Below, in pieces: positions 26,934 to 34,867 of a stretch of 64,000 nt of DNA. The notes beneath the pieces were generated by a model, which had not been told where the DNA came from, ran no database searches, and saw nothing but the letters and a program-made list of their open reading frames with translations. This DNA is from an uncultured Anaerolineae bacterium. GTDB taxonomy: Bacteria; Chloroflexota; Anaerolineae; Promineifilales; Promineifilaceae. The stretch spans positions 81,479 to 145,478 of the forward strand of contig CAJQMR010000029.1 of assembly GCA_905479495.1 (NCBI GenBank). Reading direction: 5' to 3'. Made by a program: the position numbers and the translations under genes. Within the stretch, counting starts at the first letter, position 1; each line of letters opens with the position of its first letter.

Positions 26934-27914
26934 TTGAACAGTAATAACTGGCAAGGAAAACGCGTATTTATCACCGGCTGTACCGGTTTGCTCGGCTCCT
27001 GGCTCACCGACGCGCTTATCGGCATGGGCGCTGATGTCGTCGGGTTGATCCGGGATCAGGTGCCGCAGTCCCAGTTGGTGCGCTCCGGCACCATTGACAA
27101 AATAACTGTAGTGCGTGGCGACCTGTGCAACTACGATTTACTGGAGCGCACGCTGGCCGAATATGAAATTGAGGTCATTTTCCATCTGGCCGCCCAAACC
27201 ATCGTCACCATCGCTAACCGTGCGCCGTTGTCTACATTTGAGACAAACATTCGCGGCACCTACCTGCTGCTGGAAGCGGCACGACGTAATCCCACCATCA
27301 GCGGCATCATCATCGCCAGCAGCGACAAGGCGTACGGCGACCAGCCCGAACTCCCCTACCATGAAGCTGCTCCGCTGCAAGGCCGTCACCCCTACGACGT
27401 TTCCAAAAGCTGCGCCGATCTCATTTCACAAAGCTATGCCCACAGCTATGGCCTGCCCGTCATCGTTACCCGCTGCGCCAATTTGTACGGCGGCGGCGAT
27501 TTAAACTGGAACCGCATCCTGCCTGGCACCATTCGCAGCGTGCTTTTGGGCGAACGGCCGATTATCCGGTCTGATGGCACGTTTAAGCGGGATTTTGTTT
27601 ACGTGAAGGACGCCGTGCGCGGCTACTTGATGGCTGCCGAACAAATCGGCAAGCCGGAGTTGTGCGGCCAGGCGTTTAACTTTGGCATGGGCCATCCAGA
27701 AACGGCGCTGGACGTGGTGCAAACCATCATTCGCGTCTCCGACCATCCCAACCTGGAGCCAATCATCTTAGACGAGGTAGAAAACGAAATCCAGGACCAA
27801 TACCTCAACTCCGACAAGGCGGGCCGCTTGCTGGGCTGGGAACCCCAATACACCTTGGAAAGCGGCCTGGCCGAAACAATGGCCTGGTACCGTGAATTTC
27901 TGAACCTATCGTAG
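26934..27914 (+). CDS. NAD-dependent sugar dehydratase, CDP-glucose 4,6-dehydratase-like
   Basis: A 326-residue short-chain dehydrogenase. It starts at TTG, with GGAG about eight bases upstream. FITGCTGLLGSWL is the NAD loop, HLAAQTIVTIANRAP and SSDKAYGDQPELPY carry the active-site Ser/Asp-Lys environment, and YDVSKSCADLI holds the catalytic Tyr and Lys. The alignment-like features (HLAAQ, SDKAYG) fit the RfbG group of CDP-glucose 4,6-dehydratases, which convert CDP-glucose to the 4-keto-6-deoxy sugar. With the gene before it this forms a short CDP-deoxy-sugar pathway. Confidence 0.82.
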   Translation: MNSNNWQGKRVFITGCTGLLGSWLTDALIGMGADVVGLIRDQVPQSQLVRSGTIDKITVVRGDLCNYDLLERTLAEYEIEVIFHLAAQTIVTIANRAPLSTFETNIRGTYLLLEAARRNPTISGIIIASSDKAYGDQPELPYHEAAPLQGRHPYDVSKSCADLISQSYAHSYGLPVIVTRCANLYGGGDLNWNRILPGTIRSVLLGERPIIRSDGTFKRDFVYVKDAVRGYLMAAEQIGKPELCGQAFNFGMGHPETALDVVQTIIRVSDHPNLEPIILDEVENEIQDQYLNSDKAGRLLGWEPQYTLESGLAETMAWYREFLNLS

Positions 27915-27938
27915 GGTCAAGGCATGACTTGACCTTAC
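27911..27938 (+). terminator. Short hairpin after the sugar dehydratase gene
   Basis: GTAGGGTCAAG (27911-27921) pairs with CTTGACCTTAC (27928-27938), 11 bp with one G-U. ATTTTC follows. It sits at the stop of the dehydratase gene, so it probably ends that transcript or regulates the next gene. Confidence 0.4.
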
Positions 27939-27948
27939 ATTTTCATCA

Positions 27949-28353
27949 ATGGTAAATACTCCAAAGCGGCCAATCTTTTTTAGAACGGTTTCAATAGTGT
28001 TAGCTATTTTGCTAATATCAAGTTTGTATAAAGTTGCCACAAACTTATTTGCCCAAATCGGGGAAATAGGCACAATCACTGAGCAAATTCCATTTGACCA
28101 AGAGGGTTGGAATGCTCCTATGACAAACTCAGAAGGGCATTTTACAGGTACCCGCCTTAAAATGGTTGATGATTTGTTGGATCGTTATGACTTTAAAGGT
28201 TGGAGTACACAAGAAATTCAAAATTTACTGGGGGAGCCAGACCTTCGGCAAGAACACTCATTGCAATATGATCTCCGTGAAGGCTTGAATCTTTTAATTT
28301 TTACGATTGATTCGCAAAACACAGTTCTTAAATATCATGTCCGAAAACCTTAG
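27949..28353 (+). CDS. Small membrane-anchored protein, unknown function (BamE-like?)
   Basis: A 134-residue protein with a hydrophobic N-terminal helix (RTVSIVLAILLISSLYKVA) and an outer domain with FTGTRLKMVDDLL, IQNLLGEPDLRQEHSLQYDL and LIFTIDSQNTVLKYHV, which is reminiscent of the SmpA/OmlA/BamE fold; this is weak. The gene is clearly more A/T-rich than both flanking sugar genes and carries no ACGGCCGT, so it may be a later addition. Start ATG has no clear ribosome site. Confidence 0.6.
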   Translation: MVNTPKRPIFFRTVSIVLAILLISSLYKVATNLFAQIGEIGTITEQIPFDQEGWNAPMTNSEGHFTGTRLKMVDDLLDRYDFKGWSTQEIQNLLGEPDLRQEHSLQYDLREGLNLLIFTIDSQNTVLKYHVRKP

Positions 28354-28368
28354 TAAAAATAACAACTT

Positions 28369-29274
28369 GTGAAGATTCTTGTAACAGGCGCGACGGGGTT
28401 TGTGGGACGGGCGCTGGTTCCATTTTTGGTGAGCCAACCAAATGTTGAAGTGACAATTTTGGTGCGGGAGGTGTACAGCCATGTGGATTTACGGCCGTTC
28501 CCCCCACCCCTCCAAGCCATCCGCCAACAACTCAACGTGGTTTACGCCGATTTGCGTAACTTCCAGCTCACCAGCCGCGCTGTTGCTGTCGCCAATCCGA
28601 CACACGTTATCCACCTGGCAGCGGCGGGCGTGACGGACCCATTTTTGGGCCTGGACACCGCCCTGCGCCACAACCTCACCGGCACGCTCAACCTGATTCG
28701 CGCCTGCTTTGAGAAGCGCCAGGGAATACAGCAGCTCATTGTGGCCCGCACGCCGGGCGAACGCAGCAGCATGAATGTGTACGCCGCCAGTAAAGCCGCT
28801 GCCTGGAACTTTTGTGAAATGTACGGCCGTACCCACCACTGGCCCATCCACGGCGCGATGATCTACCAAGCATATGGCCCTGGCCAATCCCCGCGCAACC
28901 TCATTCCGGCAGCCATTGCGGCCGCTTTGGCCGGGCAAGATTTTCCCATGACCCGTGGCACCCAGCAGCGGGATTGGCTTTATATTGAAGATTTGGTCAA
29001 AGGATTATGGGCCATGCTAAATGCGGAATTGGCCCCGGCGGAGACAGTTGAATTGGGCAGCGGTGCCGCGACCAGTGTCGCTCAGGTGGTGCAGCAAGTT
29101 TACGAGATTGTGGGTGGTGTGGGACGGCCGTTACTCGGCGCTCTCCCCACTAGGCCCGGCGAAGAAACAAGTCAAATCGCCAACGCCCAGCAAACTCAGC
29201 AACAAATCAACTGGCAAGCCACCACTCCCCTAAAAACCGGCCTCGCCCAAACCATTCAAACCGACTATGGATGA
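28369..29274 (+). CDS. NAD-dependent epimerase/dehydratase
   Basis: A 301-residue short-chain dehydrogenase starting at GTG. KILVTGATGFVGRAL is the NAD loop, and MNVYAASKAAAW has the Tyr-x-x-x-Lys pair. The usual TSS triad region is altered (ARTPGERSSMNVY). The C-terminal part has YGPGQSPRNLIPA and RDWLYIEDLVKGLW, seen in sugar nucleotide epimerases and reductases. It may reduce or epimerise the product of the dehydratase two genes upstream. The exact substrate is unknown. Confidence 0.8.
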   Translation: MKILVTGATGFVGRALVPFLVSQPNVEVTILVREVYSHVDLRPFPPPLQAIRQQLNVVYADLRNFQLTSRAVAVANPTHVIHLAAAGVTDPFLGLDTALRHNLTGTLNLIRACFEKRQGIQQLIVARTPGERSSMNVYAASKAAAWNFCEMYGRTHHWPIHGAMIYQAYGPGQSPRNLIPAAIAAALAGQDFPMTRGTQQRDWLYIEDLVKGLWAMLNAELAPAETVELGSGAATSVAQVVQQVYEIVGGVGRPLLGALPTRPGEETSQIANAQQTQQQINWQATTPLKTGLAQTIQTDYG

Positions 29275-29289
29275 CAAGTTCCCGGTCCC

Positions 29290-29544
29290 CTTACCATAGG
29301 ACTGCCCCCCTTGGGCCATTGAGGTTACCATGCGAAGCACGTAAACTACTGGTAAGGTGGTCGAATCGAGAGACAGCAAAATGAGCTTGCTCTCGGTGGG
29401 GAGCTATAACCTACCGTATTCTTACAATACACACACACTGTTGCAAGCACGGCAGCAACTTCATAGGAGCTGGCTGACTATTTCATTGCAGACAGCATCG
29501 TCGTCGCAAATAGTTAGCACATTTGCTGCTCATTCGACCACCTG
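29290..29544 (+). ncRNA. Candidate structured RNA, multi-branched, unidentified
   Basis: There is no credible gene from 29275 to 29648. The plus strand can form a nested structure: arms AGGTGGTCGAAT (29355-29366) and ATTCGACCACCT (29532-29543) close a domain that contains CGAGAG/CTCTCG, GTTGC/GCAAC and GCTGACTATTT/AAATAGTTAGC hairpins. Upstream, CTTACCA (29290-29296) pairs with TGGTAAG (29350-29356), competing with the start of the closing stem. A bidirectional terminator at 29586-29620 could end it. It is not an RNase P, tmRNA or SRP RNA by the conserved motifs I know. A short plus-strand frame here (29357-29566) is not convincing. Whether it is transcribed is unknown. Confidence 0.4.
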
Positions 29545-29585
29545 CCCAACAACCCGATCAATGTAAAATACACCCAAAAACGCAA

Positions 29586-29620
29586 AACCAGCCTGGAGCG
29601 AAAAATGCTCCAGGCTGGTT
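29586..29620. terminator. Bidirectional intrinsic terminator
   Basis: AACCAGCCTGGAGC (29586-29599) pairs with GCTCCAGGCTGGTT (29607-29620), 14 bp with a seven-base loop. In the minus direction it lies 29 nt past the rpmG stop and is followed by TTTTGCGTTTTT; in the plus direction TGGTTTTATT follows. It is the most canonical terminator in the region and probably ends the long trp-rpmB-rpmG train. Confidence 0.8.
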
Positions 29621-29648
29621 TGGTTTTATTAAAAAATCAGACTATTTC

Positions 29649-29813
29649 TTAACGCGTTTCGCGATAAATCACATGCCGACGCAAGGTCGGATCATACTTT
29701 TTCAGCTCAATCCGATTGGGATCGTTGCGCCGATTTTTGGTCGTGTAATACATGTGATGGCTTTCTGTGCTGCGCAATTTGATTACGCCACGAACACCTT
29801 TTTTCTTTGCCAT
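29649..29813 (-). CDS. rpmG: 50S ribosomal protein L33
   Basis: A 54-residue basic protein, MAKKKGVRGVIKLRSTESHH at the start and KKYDPTLRRHVIYRETR at the end, which is the L33 family pattern. The Cys pairs of the zinc-binding form are absent, so it is the zinc-independent (C-minus) type. It follows rpmB by 95 nt on the same strand, a common pairing. The frame is too short for many ORF lists. A terminator follows. Confidence 0.93.
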   Translation of the reverse strand: MAKKKGVRGVIKLRSTESHHMYYTTKNRRNDPNRIELKKYDPTLRRHVIYRETR

Positions 29814-29908
29814 GAGTGCTGCTCCTAAAGATTATCAACGTGGAGGCGCTGAGACGGAAAGGGGAAAACCTGATTGCCTCATTGCGCATCCGGGCGCGCT
29901 TCTTTAAA

Positions 29909-30151
29909 TTACGATGTGACGTCTTTTAACGTCAACCCTTGCTTCTTGAGATAGGGCATCAAGCCAATCTTGTCTACGGTGCGCATAGCGCGTACAGACA
30001 TTTTGATGCGCACATGCCGATCCAGTTCGGGCACAAAAATGCGCTTGACCTGGATATTGGGCAAGAAACGACGCTTGGTTTTCTTTTGCGAGAAAGAGAC
30101 ATTGTTTCCGGTCAAGGGACCTTTGCCAGTAAGTTTACATTTGCGAGACAT
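29909..30151 (-). CDS. rpmB: 50S ribosomal protein L28
   Basis: An 80-residue protein. MSRKCKLTGKGPLTGNNVS, KTKRRFLPNIQVKRIF and RTVDKIGLMPYLKKQG are the L28 pattern. The ATG at 30151 has GAGG seven bases upstream and begins with the usual MSRKC; the two earlier codons are not needed. One Cys only, so it is a zinc-free type. It stands 184 nt below trpC. Confidence 0.93.
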   Translation of the reverse strand: MSRKCKLTGKGPLTGNNVSFSQKKTKRRFLPNIQVKRIFVPELDRHVRIKMSVRAMRTVDKIGLMPYLKKQGLTLKDVTS

Positions 30152-30335
30152 AATCAATCCTCTGTTTCAGAATTATTCAACCTGCTTCTTGCCACTAGTC
30201 ACTTCATATGGTCTGAAACGCCAGTCTACAGGCAAAAAAACAAGAACCCCAATTCTACTGGATTCTTGTGCTGATTCAAAATATTAAACCACTTTGTTGA
30301 GAGCGGCTAATAGAATACCTAATTTTGCTAATTTG

Positions 30336-31169
30336 TCAATGATTTTTCGGCCGTCCTGCCTTCACAAATTCTGCGGCCGTTTTGTATGTATCTTTGCTTT
30401 TTACCAGCGTTTCCCCCACCAGAATGGCATCCACACCAATTTGAGCCATTTTCCGAACATCAGAAGCGTTTTTCAAGCCACTCTCCCCCACAGTTACCAC
30501 CTCTGCTGGGATTTGCTGGCGCAGCCGAGCAGTATTGGCAAAATCCACTTCGAAGGTTTGCAGATTGCGATTGTTCACCCCCACAATACGCGGCTTCAGC
30601 GGCAGCACCCGGGCCAGTTCTTCTTCCGTATGCACTTCGATAAGCGCATTCATCCCCAGGCGATGGGTAAGTACCAACAACTCTTTGAGATCGCTGTCGC
30701 TAAGCACCGAGGCAATGAGCAGCAGTGCATCCGCTCCGGCAACGCGGGATTCGTACACCTGGTAAGGATGAAAGATGAAATCTTTGCGCAGCACCGGCAC
30801 CTTTTTTTTACCTACTGATTCCTTGACGTCGCGCAAATCGGCCAAAGAACCCTGGAAGTGACGGCCGTCTGTGAGCACAGAAATGGCGCTGGCTCCCGCT
30901 TTGGCATACGTTTGGGCCAGTTCCACTGCATCGTAATGCGGCACCATGAGCCCTTTGCTGGGCGACGCTTTTTTGCACTCGGCAATGAGCGATACGCCCG
31001 GCTTTTTCAGCGCTACATAAAAGTCCAGTGTGGGCGGGGCGACGCTGGCCAGGGCACGCAGGTCGGCTAGCGGCACCTCGCGCATAATTTTCGGCAAGTT
31101 TTCCCGATGAAAGGTCATGATTTCATCGAGGATAGTGCCACGACGCTTAGCCAGGTTGGTTACGCTCAT
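30336..31169 (-). CDS. trpC: Indole-3-glycerol phosphate synthase
   Basis: A 277-residue TIM-barrel enzyme of tryptophan synthesis that forms indole-3-glycerol phosphate from CdRP. SLIAECKKASPSKGLM, VLRKDFIFHPYQVYESRVAG, GVNNRNLQTFEVD and VGESGLKNASDV are all family signatures with catalytic Lys and Glu intact. GAGG precedes the ATG. It is the last tryptophan gene of the train, 24 nt below the hydrolase gene. No trpF fusion is present; trpF is not in the window. Confidence 0.95.
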   Translation of the reverse strand: MSVTNLAKRRGTILDEIMTFHRENLPKIMREVPLADLRALASVAPPTLDFYVALKKPGVSLIAECKKASPSKGLMVPHYDAVELAQTYAKAGASAISVLTDGRHFQGSLADLRDVKESVGKKKVPVLRKDFIFHPYQVYESRVAGADALLLIASVLSDSDLKELLVLTHRLGMNALIEVHTEEELARVLPLKPRIVGVNNRNLQTFEVDFANTARLRQQIPAEVVTVGESGLKNASDVRKMAQIGVDAILVGETLVKSKDTYKTAAEFVKAGRPKNH

Positions 31170-31193
31170 AATATTCGCCTCGGAATTAACAAT

Positions 31194-32123
31194 CTAATTC
31201 CCTGTTGCCCAAAAATTGGTTAATAGTTCCGTGTATCGTTCCGGCTCGTTTAAATAGGGAAAATGGCCGACGGCGTGTAAGGTGTGAACGGCCGCATCCG
31301 GGTACGTTGCTTTCAACATCTCGCGCAGCGTTTGGGCCACCAACGGATCGTTGTCTGCTTCAACAATCATAGCAGGAATGCCCAAAGCCGCTAAGTCTGG
31401 CGGGGCAAAGGGGTCGATGACGGCGTGATAGCGGGCCAAAAATTGGGCTTTGCTCATACGGCCGAATGCCTGCTCCAGCACATAGGCCCGCACCAGTTCA
31501 GAATTGCCCGCCGCCGGATAGAGGGAATCCTCTGCGCTGCCTTTGAGCACACCCATCACAACCCATTCAGGAATGATGGGCAGCAGTCCGCCCAGGGTTT
31601 TATTTTCCTCGGCAATGATCTCGTTAGGGGGAAAAGTATTGGCAAAAACGGCCGTTTCCACCCGATCAGGATAATTGGCCACCAAATATTGGCTAAAGTA
31701 GCCGCCCAAAGAGCTGCCCACCAGATTGACGCTTTCGATGTGTTCGGCATCCAAAACGGCCGTTACCCCCTCAGCCATCCCCGCCAAACTGTCAACTGGC
31801 GGATACGTCACCGACATCACCTGGTAATCGGCTGCCAGATTTTCCATCACCTGCCACCAGATGTCGTAAGCTCCGGTCATGCCATGCAGGAACAAAACCG
31901 TCTGTTCACCTTTGCCAAAAACAGTGTACGCCCAGGTTTCGCCGTCCACTTCTAGCTGTTGGGGCGCATGCTCTTGGCGGAAGGTTTGCAGGGAAACGGC
32001 CGTTGCCTCATCCACCTGCCCATACACCTCAGCAAATGATTGGCTGGGCGTGGGGTACAAATAAATTCCCAGAATGAGCAGCAGCAAAATGCCCAATAAG
32101 ATCAACATTATTCTGCGAATCAC
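31194..32123 (-). CDS. Membrane-anchored alpha/beta hydrolase
   Basis: A 309-residue protein with an N-terminal membrane helix (MLILLGILLLLILGIYLYP). The hydrolase triad is visible: VNLVGSSLGGYFSQYL with the nucleophile Ser, VEADNDPLVAQ with the Asp, and HAVGHFPYLNEPERY with the His; FLHGMTGAYDIW carries the oxyanion residues. The substrate is unknown. It lies between trpD and trpC with gaps of 27 and 24 nt, so it is co-transcribed with them although no link to tryptophan is evident. Confidence 0.87.
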   Translation of the reverse strand: MIRRIMLILLGILLLLILGIYLYPTPSQSFAEVYGQVDEATAVSLQTFRQEHAPQQLEVDGETWAYTVFGKGEQTVLFLHGMTGAYDIWWQVMENLAADYQVMSVTYPPVDSLAGMAEGVTAVLDAEHIESVNLVGSSLGGYFSQYLVANYPDRVETAVFANTFPPNEIIAEENKTLGGLLPIIPEWVVMGVLKGSAEDSLYPAAGNSELVRAYVLEQAFGRMSKAQFLARYHAVIDPFAPPDLAALGIPAMIVEADNDPLVAQTLREMLKATYPDAAVHTLHAVGHFPYLNEPERYTELLTNFWATGN

Positions 32124-32150
32124 GTTTTATCCCTCAATTGGTAGGGACTC

Positions 32151-33176
32151 TCAGACATGGTTGGTTTTGTGCACCCAGCGATTGAGCGTATCCAGCGCCG
32201 CACCGCTGTCGATGGATTCCCGCGCTTCGGCCAGGCCCGCAGGCCAGTCGTTGCATTCTACGCTCAGAGCTGCTGCGGCATTCAACAGTACAATGTCGCG
32301 GCGCGGCCCTTTGTCTTTGCCGCTCAGGATGTCGTGCGTGATCTGGGCATTTTCTTCTGGCGTGCCACCCACAAAATCATCAAGCGTGGCGCGCGGCAGG
32401 CCGAGTTCCAACGGATCAAAGTCACGAGTGGTAACGCTGCCCTCATGCCAATGGCTGAGGCGGTTCACGCCGGTGGTGGAGAGTTCATCCAGTCCGTCAG
32501 CCCCGTGGACCACAAAGGCGGCTTTACTGCCCAATTCACCCAGCACCTGGGCCAGCGGTTCGGTCAGCGCCGCATCGTAGACGCCGATGAGCTGGTGGGT
32601 AGCCCCGGCCGGATTGGTCAGCGGCCCCAGCACATTGAAGATGGTGCGCTGCCCCATTTCACGGCGCGGCCCGATGGCAAAACGCATCGCAGGATGGTGG
32701 TTGACGGCGTACAAAAAGCCAATGCCTACCTCGCTAATGCACTCGGCCACTTGCTCGGCATTGAGATCAAGATTGCCACCCAGGGCCAGCAGCACATCGG
32801 CCGAGCCGGATTTGCTGCTGGCAGCGCGGTTGCCATGTTTGGCCACTTTCACCCCATGACCAGCCACCACAAAAGCGGCCGTTGTGGAAATATTAAAGGT
32901 ATGTTTGCCATCACCGCCGGTGCCACAGGTATCAACCACCATTTCGCCCGATTCCAGCACGGGCAGGGTTACCGGCACCACATGGCTGCGCATGGATTTG
33001 GCGCTGCCGGCAATCTCGGCTACGGTTTCGCCCTTCATGCGCAGGGCGGTGAGGTAGCTGCCAATTTGGGCAGGCGTTGCTTCGCCATTCATGATGCTGT
33101 CCATGACGGATTCAGCCTGTTCCAGGGTCAGGTTACGGCCGTTTATCACCACCCCAATCGCTTCTTTAATTTCCAT
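32151..33176 (-). CDS. trpD: Anthranilate phosphoribosyltransferase
   Basis: A 341-residue enzyme that joins anthranilate and PRPP. The PRPP loop VVDTCGTGGDGKHTFNIST, KHGNRAASSKSGSADVL and NVLGPLTNPA are intact. The ATG at 33176 has GGAGAG six bases upstream; a longer start is possible by five codons but is not supported. It follows a lipoprotein gene by 29 nt in the trp train and precedes a hydrolase gene. A long antisense frame here is a shadow. Confidence 0.95.
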   Translation of the reverse strand: MEIKEAIGVVINGRNLTLEQAESVMDSIMNGEATPAQIGSYLTALRMKGETVAEIAGSAKSMRSHVVPVTLPVLESGEMVVDTCGTGGDGKHTFNISTTAAFVVAGHGVKVAKHGNRAASSKSGSADVLLALGGNLDLNAEQVAECISEVGIGFLYAVNHHPAMRFAIGPRREMGQRTIFNVLGPLTNPAGATHQLIGVYDAALTEPLAQVLGELGSKAAFVVHGADGLDELSTTGVNRLSHWHEGSVTTRDFDPLELGLPRATLDDFVGGTPEENAQITHDILSGKDKGPRRDIVLLNAAAALSVECNDWPAGLAEARESIDSGAALDTLNRWVHKTNHV

Positions 33177-33205
33177 CTTGTCTCTCCTCAAACAAATACT
33201 CAGCC

Positions 33206-34087
33206 CTAATCATCTGATACGAGCTGGAAAGTTTCTGCAATTGCCCGTGATGGTTCCAGATATTCACCAGCCAACTCTATGCCCATTCCCACCGTCACAA
33301 TATAAATTTTTCCGCCGGAAATGATGAGATACTGAGTATTGAGCACTTCCGTTTCAATGCCAACGGCCGTTACCAAATTCATCGTATAGCTAAGCCGGAT
33401 GCTTTCATTCTGGCCCAACATAAGGGGTGTCTGCTCGATTTCCGAAGTGAGATCAAAAATTGATTCAAACTGACCCACATTGAGCGCCACAAATTCTTCC
33501 AAATTTAGACCAAAATCAGTTTCCTGGCGCAGAATATTGATACTAATCGGAATAGGATTGCTCAAAGATTCCGCATCTCCTTGAACTGCATAAAACTTCA
33601 TCCCGCTGGCAGCAAGTGTTTGGGCATACTCCTCAGAGAAAAAAGAGAGAGATTCGTTCTGACCAGCCACCATTCCAAGCATCCGGGAAAAATCATCGCT
33701 CGATAAATCGAAAACCAGCCACTCCGATGGCAGAGTAATTGAATAACCCACCTCTGTATCAATGTAAAGAATGTCTCCATTATCCAACTCGGTCTGTTCC
33801 AGGCTGGAGGCTGGCGTGGCCGTTTCTGTTGGCTCTGGTGTCTCCGTTGGCGTGGGGGTATCGGTGGGAAGCGGAGTCTCGGTCGGCTCTGGCGTTGGCG
33901 TGTTGGTAGCTGTTGGCTCCGGCGTCGGTGTTTCAGTTGGTGGCAGCGGCGTGGCGGTGGGTGCGGCCGTTTGCGTGGCGCTTAGGGCGGCAACGGCCGT
34001 TGCGGCCACCTCCTCATCAGAAAGTGATGACCCACAGGCTGCTAAGAAAAGCAAAGCCAACACAATAAAAAGCAAAACCCTTTTCAT
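33206..34087 (-). CDS. PsbP-like domain lipoprotein with Thr/Pro/Glu linker (paralogue A)
   Basis: A 293-residue lipoprotein: MKRVLLFIVLALLFLAACGS has a lipobox. Residues 35-95 are a low-complexity linker of TPTPEPT-type repeats. The C-terminal 190 residues are a PsbP-like domain starting YSITLPSEWLVFDLSS. It is a tandem paralogue of the gene just upstream: they share TPLMLGQNESIRLSY against APVMLGDDEAIQLRY, and NTQYLIISGGKIYIVT against NTQYFLINGSDLYIIT. The domain probably binds something at the cell surface; function unknown. GAGAGGAAAA precedes the start. Confidence 0.82.
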   Translation of the reverse strand: MKRVLLFIVLALLFLAACGSSLSDEEVAATAVAALSATQTAAPTATPLPPTETPTPEPTATNTPTPEPTETPLPTDTPTPTETPEPTETATPASSLEQTELDNGDILYIDTEVGYSITLPSEWLVFDLSSDDFSRMLGMVAGQNESLSFFSEEYAQTLAASGMKFYAVQGDAESLSNPIPISINILRQETDFGLNLEEFVALNVGQFESIFDLTSEIEQTPLMLGQNESIRLSYTMNLVTAVGIETEVLNTQYLIISGGKIYIVTVGMGIELAGEYLEPSRAIAETFQLVSDD

Positions 34088-34124
34088 TTTTCCTCTCCCT
34101 CCCAAAACATTCAGGTGTCCAGAC

Positions 34125-34823
34125 TCATCCACCTGAAACGGTAAAGGTCTCAACGGCCGTTTCCCCAGCCGCCAAATAATCATCCACCAAATCCTGACCC
34201 ATCTCCAACGTTATGATGTACAAATCACTGCCGTTTATCAGGAAATACTGGGTGTTGTGCACCTCTATTTTGGAGCCTGCGTCCGTTTGCATTTGCATAC
34301 TGTACCGTAACTGTATCGCTTCATCGTCGCCCAACATCACAGGGGCTTGTTCCAAAGCCGAAGTCAGCTCCAAAATTGCTTCCAGCTGGGTGGCCGTGTC
34401 GGTCACATACGCCTCCAGACTCATCGTCTTTGGCGCATCCAGACGCATGATTTTGAGGGAAACAGGCAAATCACTATTCAGCGCGGTTGTCGCCTCATTA
34501 AGCGCATAGAGCTGCAAACCGCTCTCCAGCAGCGCCTGCACATATTCATCCGTTAAAAAGGTGAGGGCATTGTTTTGCCCCGCAGCGCCACGCATTTGGG
34601 CAAACGCCTCAGTTGAAGCTTCCACGGTGGTCCAGTCAGCGGGCAAAGCAATAGAAAAACCAGCTTCCTCGTTGGTATAGGTGGTCATGTCGCTGTTAGC
34701 TGTGGTGGAAACGGCCGTTTCGCCAGCTTCTTCATTTTCCACCGACGGCTCTACCGCAGCCGGACCTGCACACCCCATCATGAAAATTATCAATAGTAAA
34801 CTTAACCAATACAGACGTTTCAT
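34125..34823 (-). CDS. PsbP-like domain lipoprotein without linker (paralogue B)
   Basis: A 232-residue lipoprotein (LLIIFMMGCAG lipobox). A short acidic linker leads to the PsbP-like domain beginning TNEEAGFSIALPADWTTVE. It resembles paralogue A over the whole domain but lacks the Thr/Pro repeats. GGGGAGA precedes the ATG at 34823. It is 44 nt below the M16C peptidase gene and 37 nt above paralogue A, so all three share a transcript. Confidence 0.82.
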   Translation of the reverse strand: MKRLYWLSLLLIIFMMGCAGPAAVEPSVENEEAGETAVSTTANSDMTTYTNEEAGFSIALPADWTTVEASTEAFAQMRGAAGQNNALTFLTDEYVQALLESGLQLYALNEATTALNSDLPVSLKIMRLDAPKTMSLEAYVTDTATQLEAILELTSALEQAPVMLGDDEAIQLRYSMQMQTDAGSKIEVHNTQYFLINGSDLYIITLEMGQDLVDDYLAAGETAVETFTVSGG

Positions 34824-34867
34824 TACTTTTCTCCCCATTTTTAGTTTTACAAATCAGTCAGATAGTT

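Noticed and set aside
29357..29566. 69-codon frame in the spacer after the epimerase gene
   Set aside because: No ribosome binding site, composition is low-complexity Ser/Thr, and the bases are better explained by RNA stems.
32157..33209. 350-codon open frame on the plus strand opposite trpD
   Set aside because: It mirrors a certain trpD gene, has no ribosome site and no recognisable protein features; it is a shadow of codon bias.
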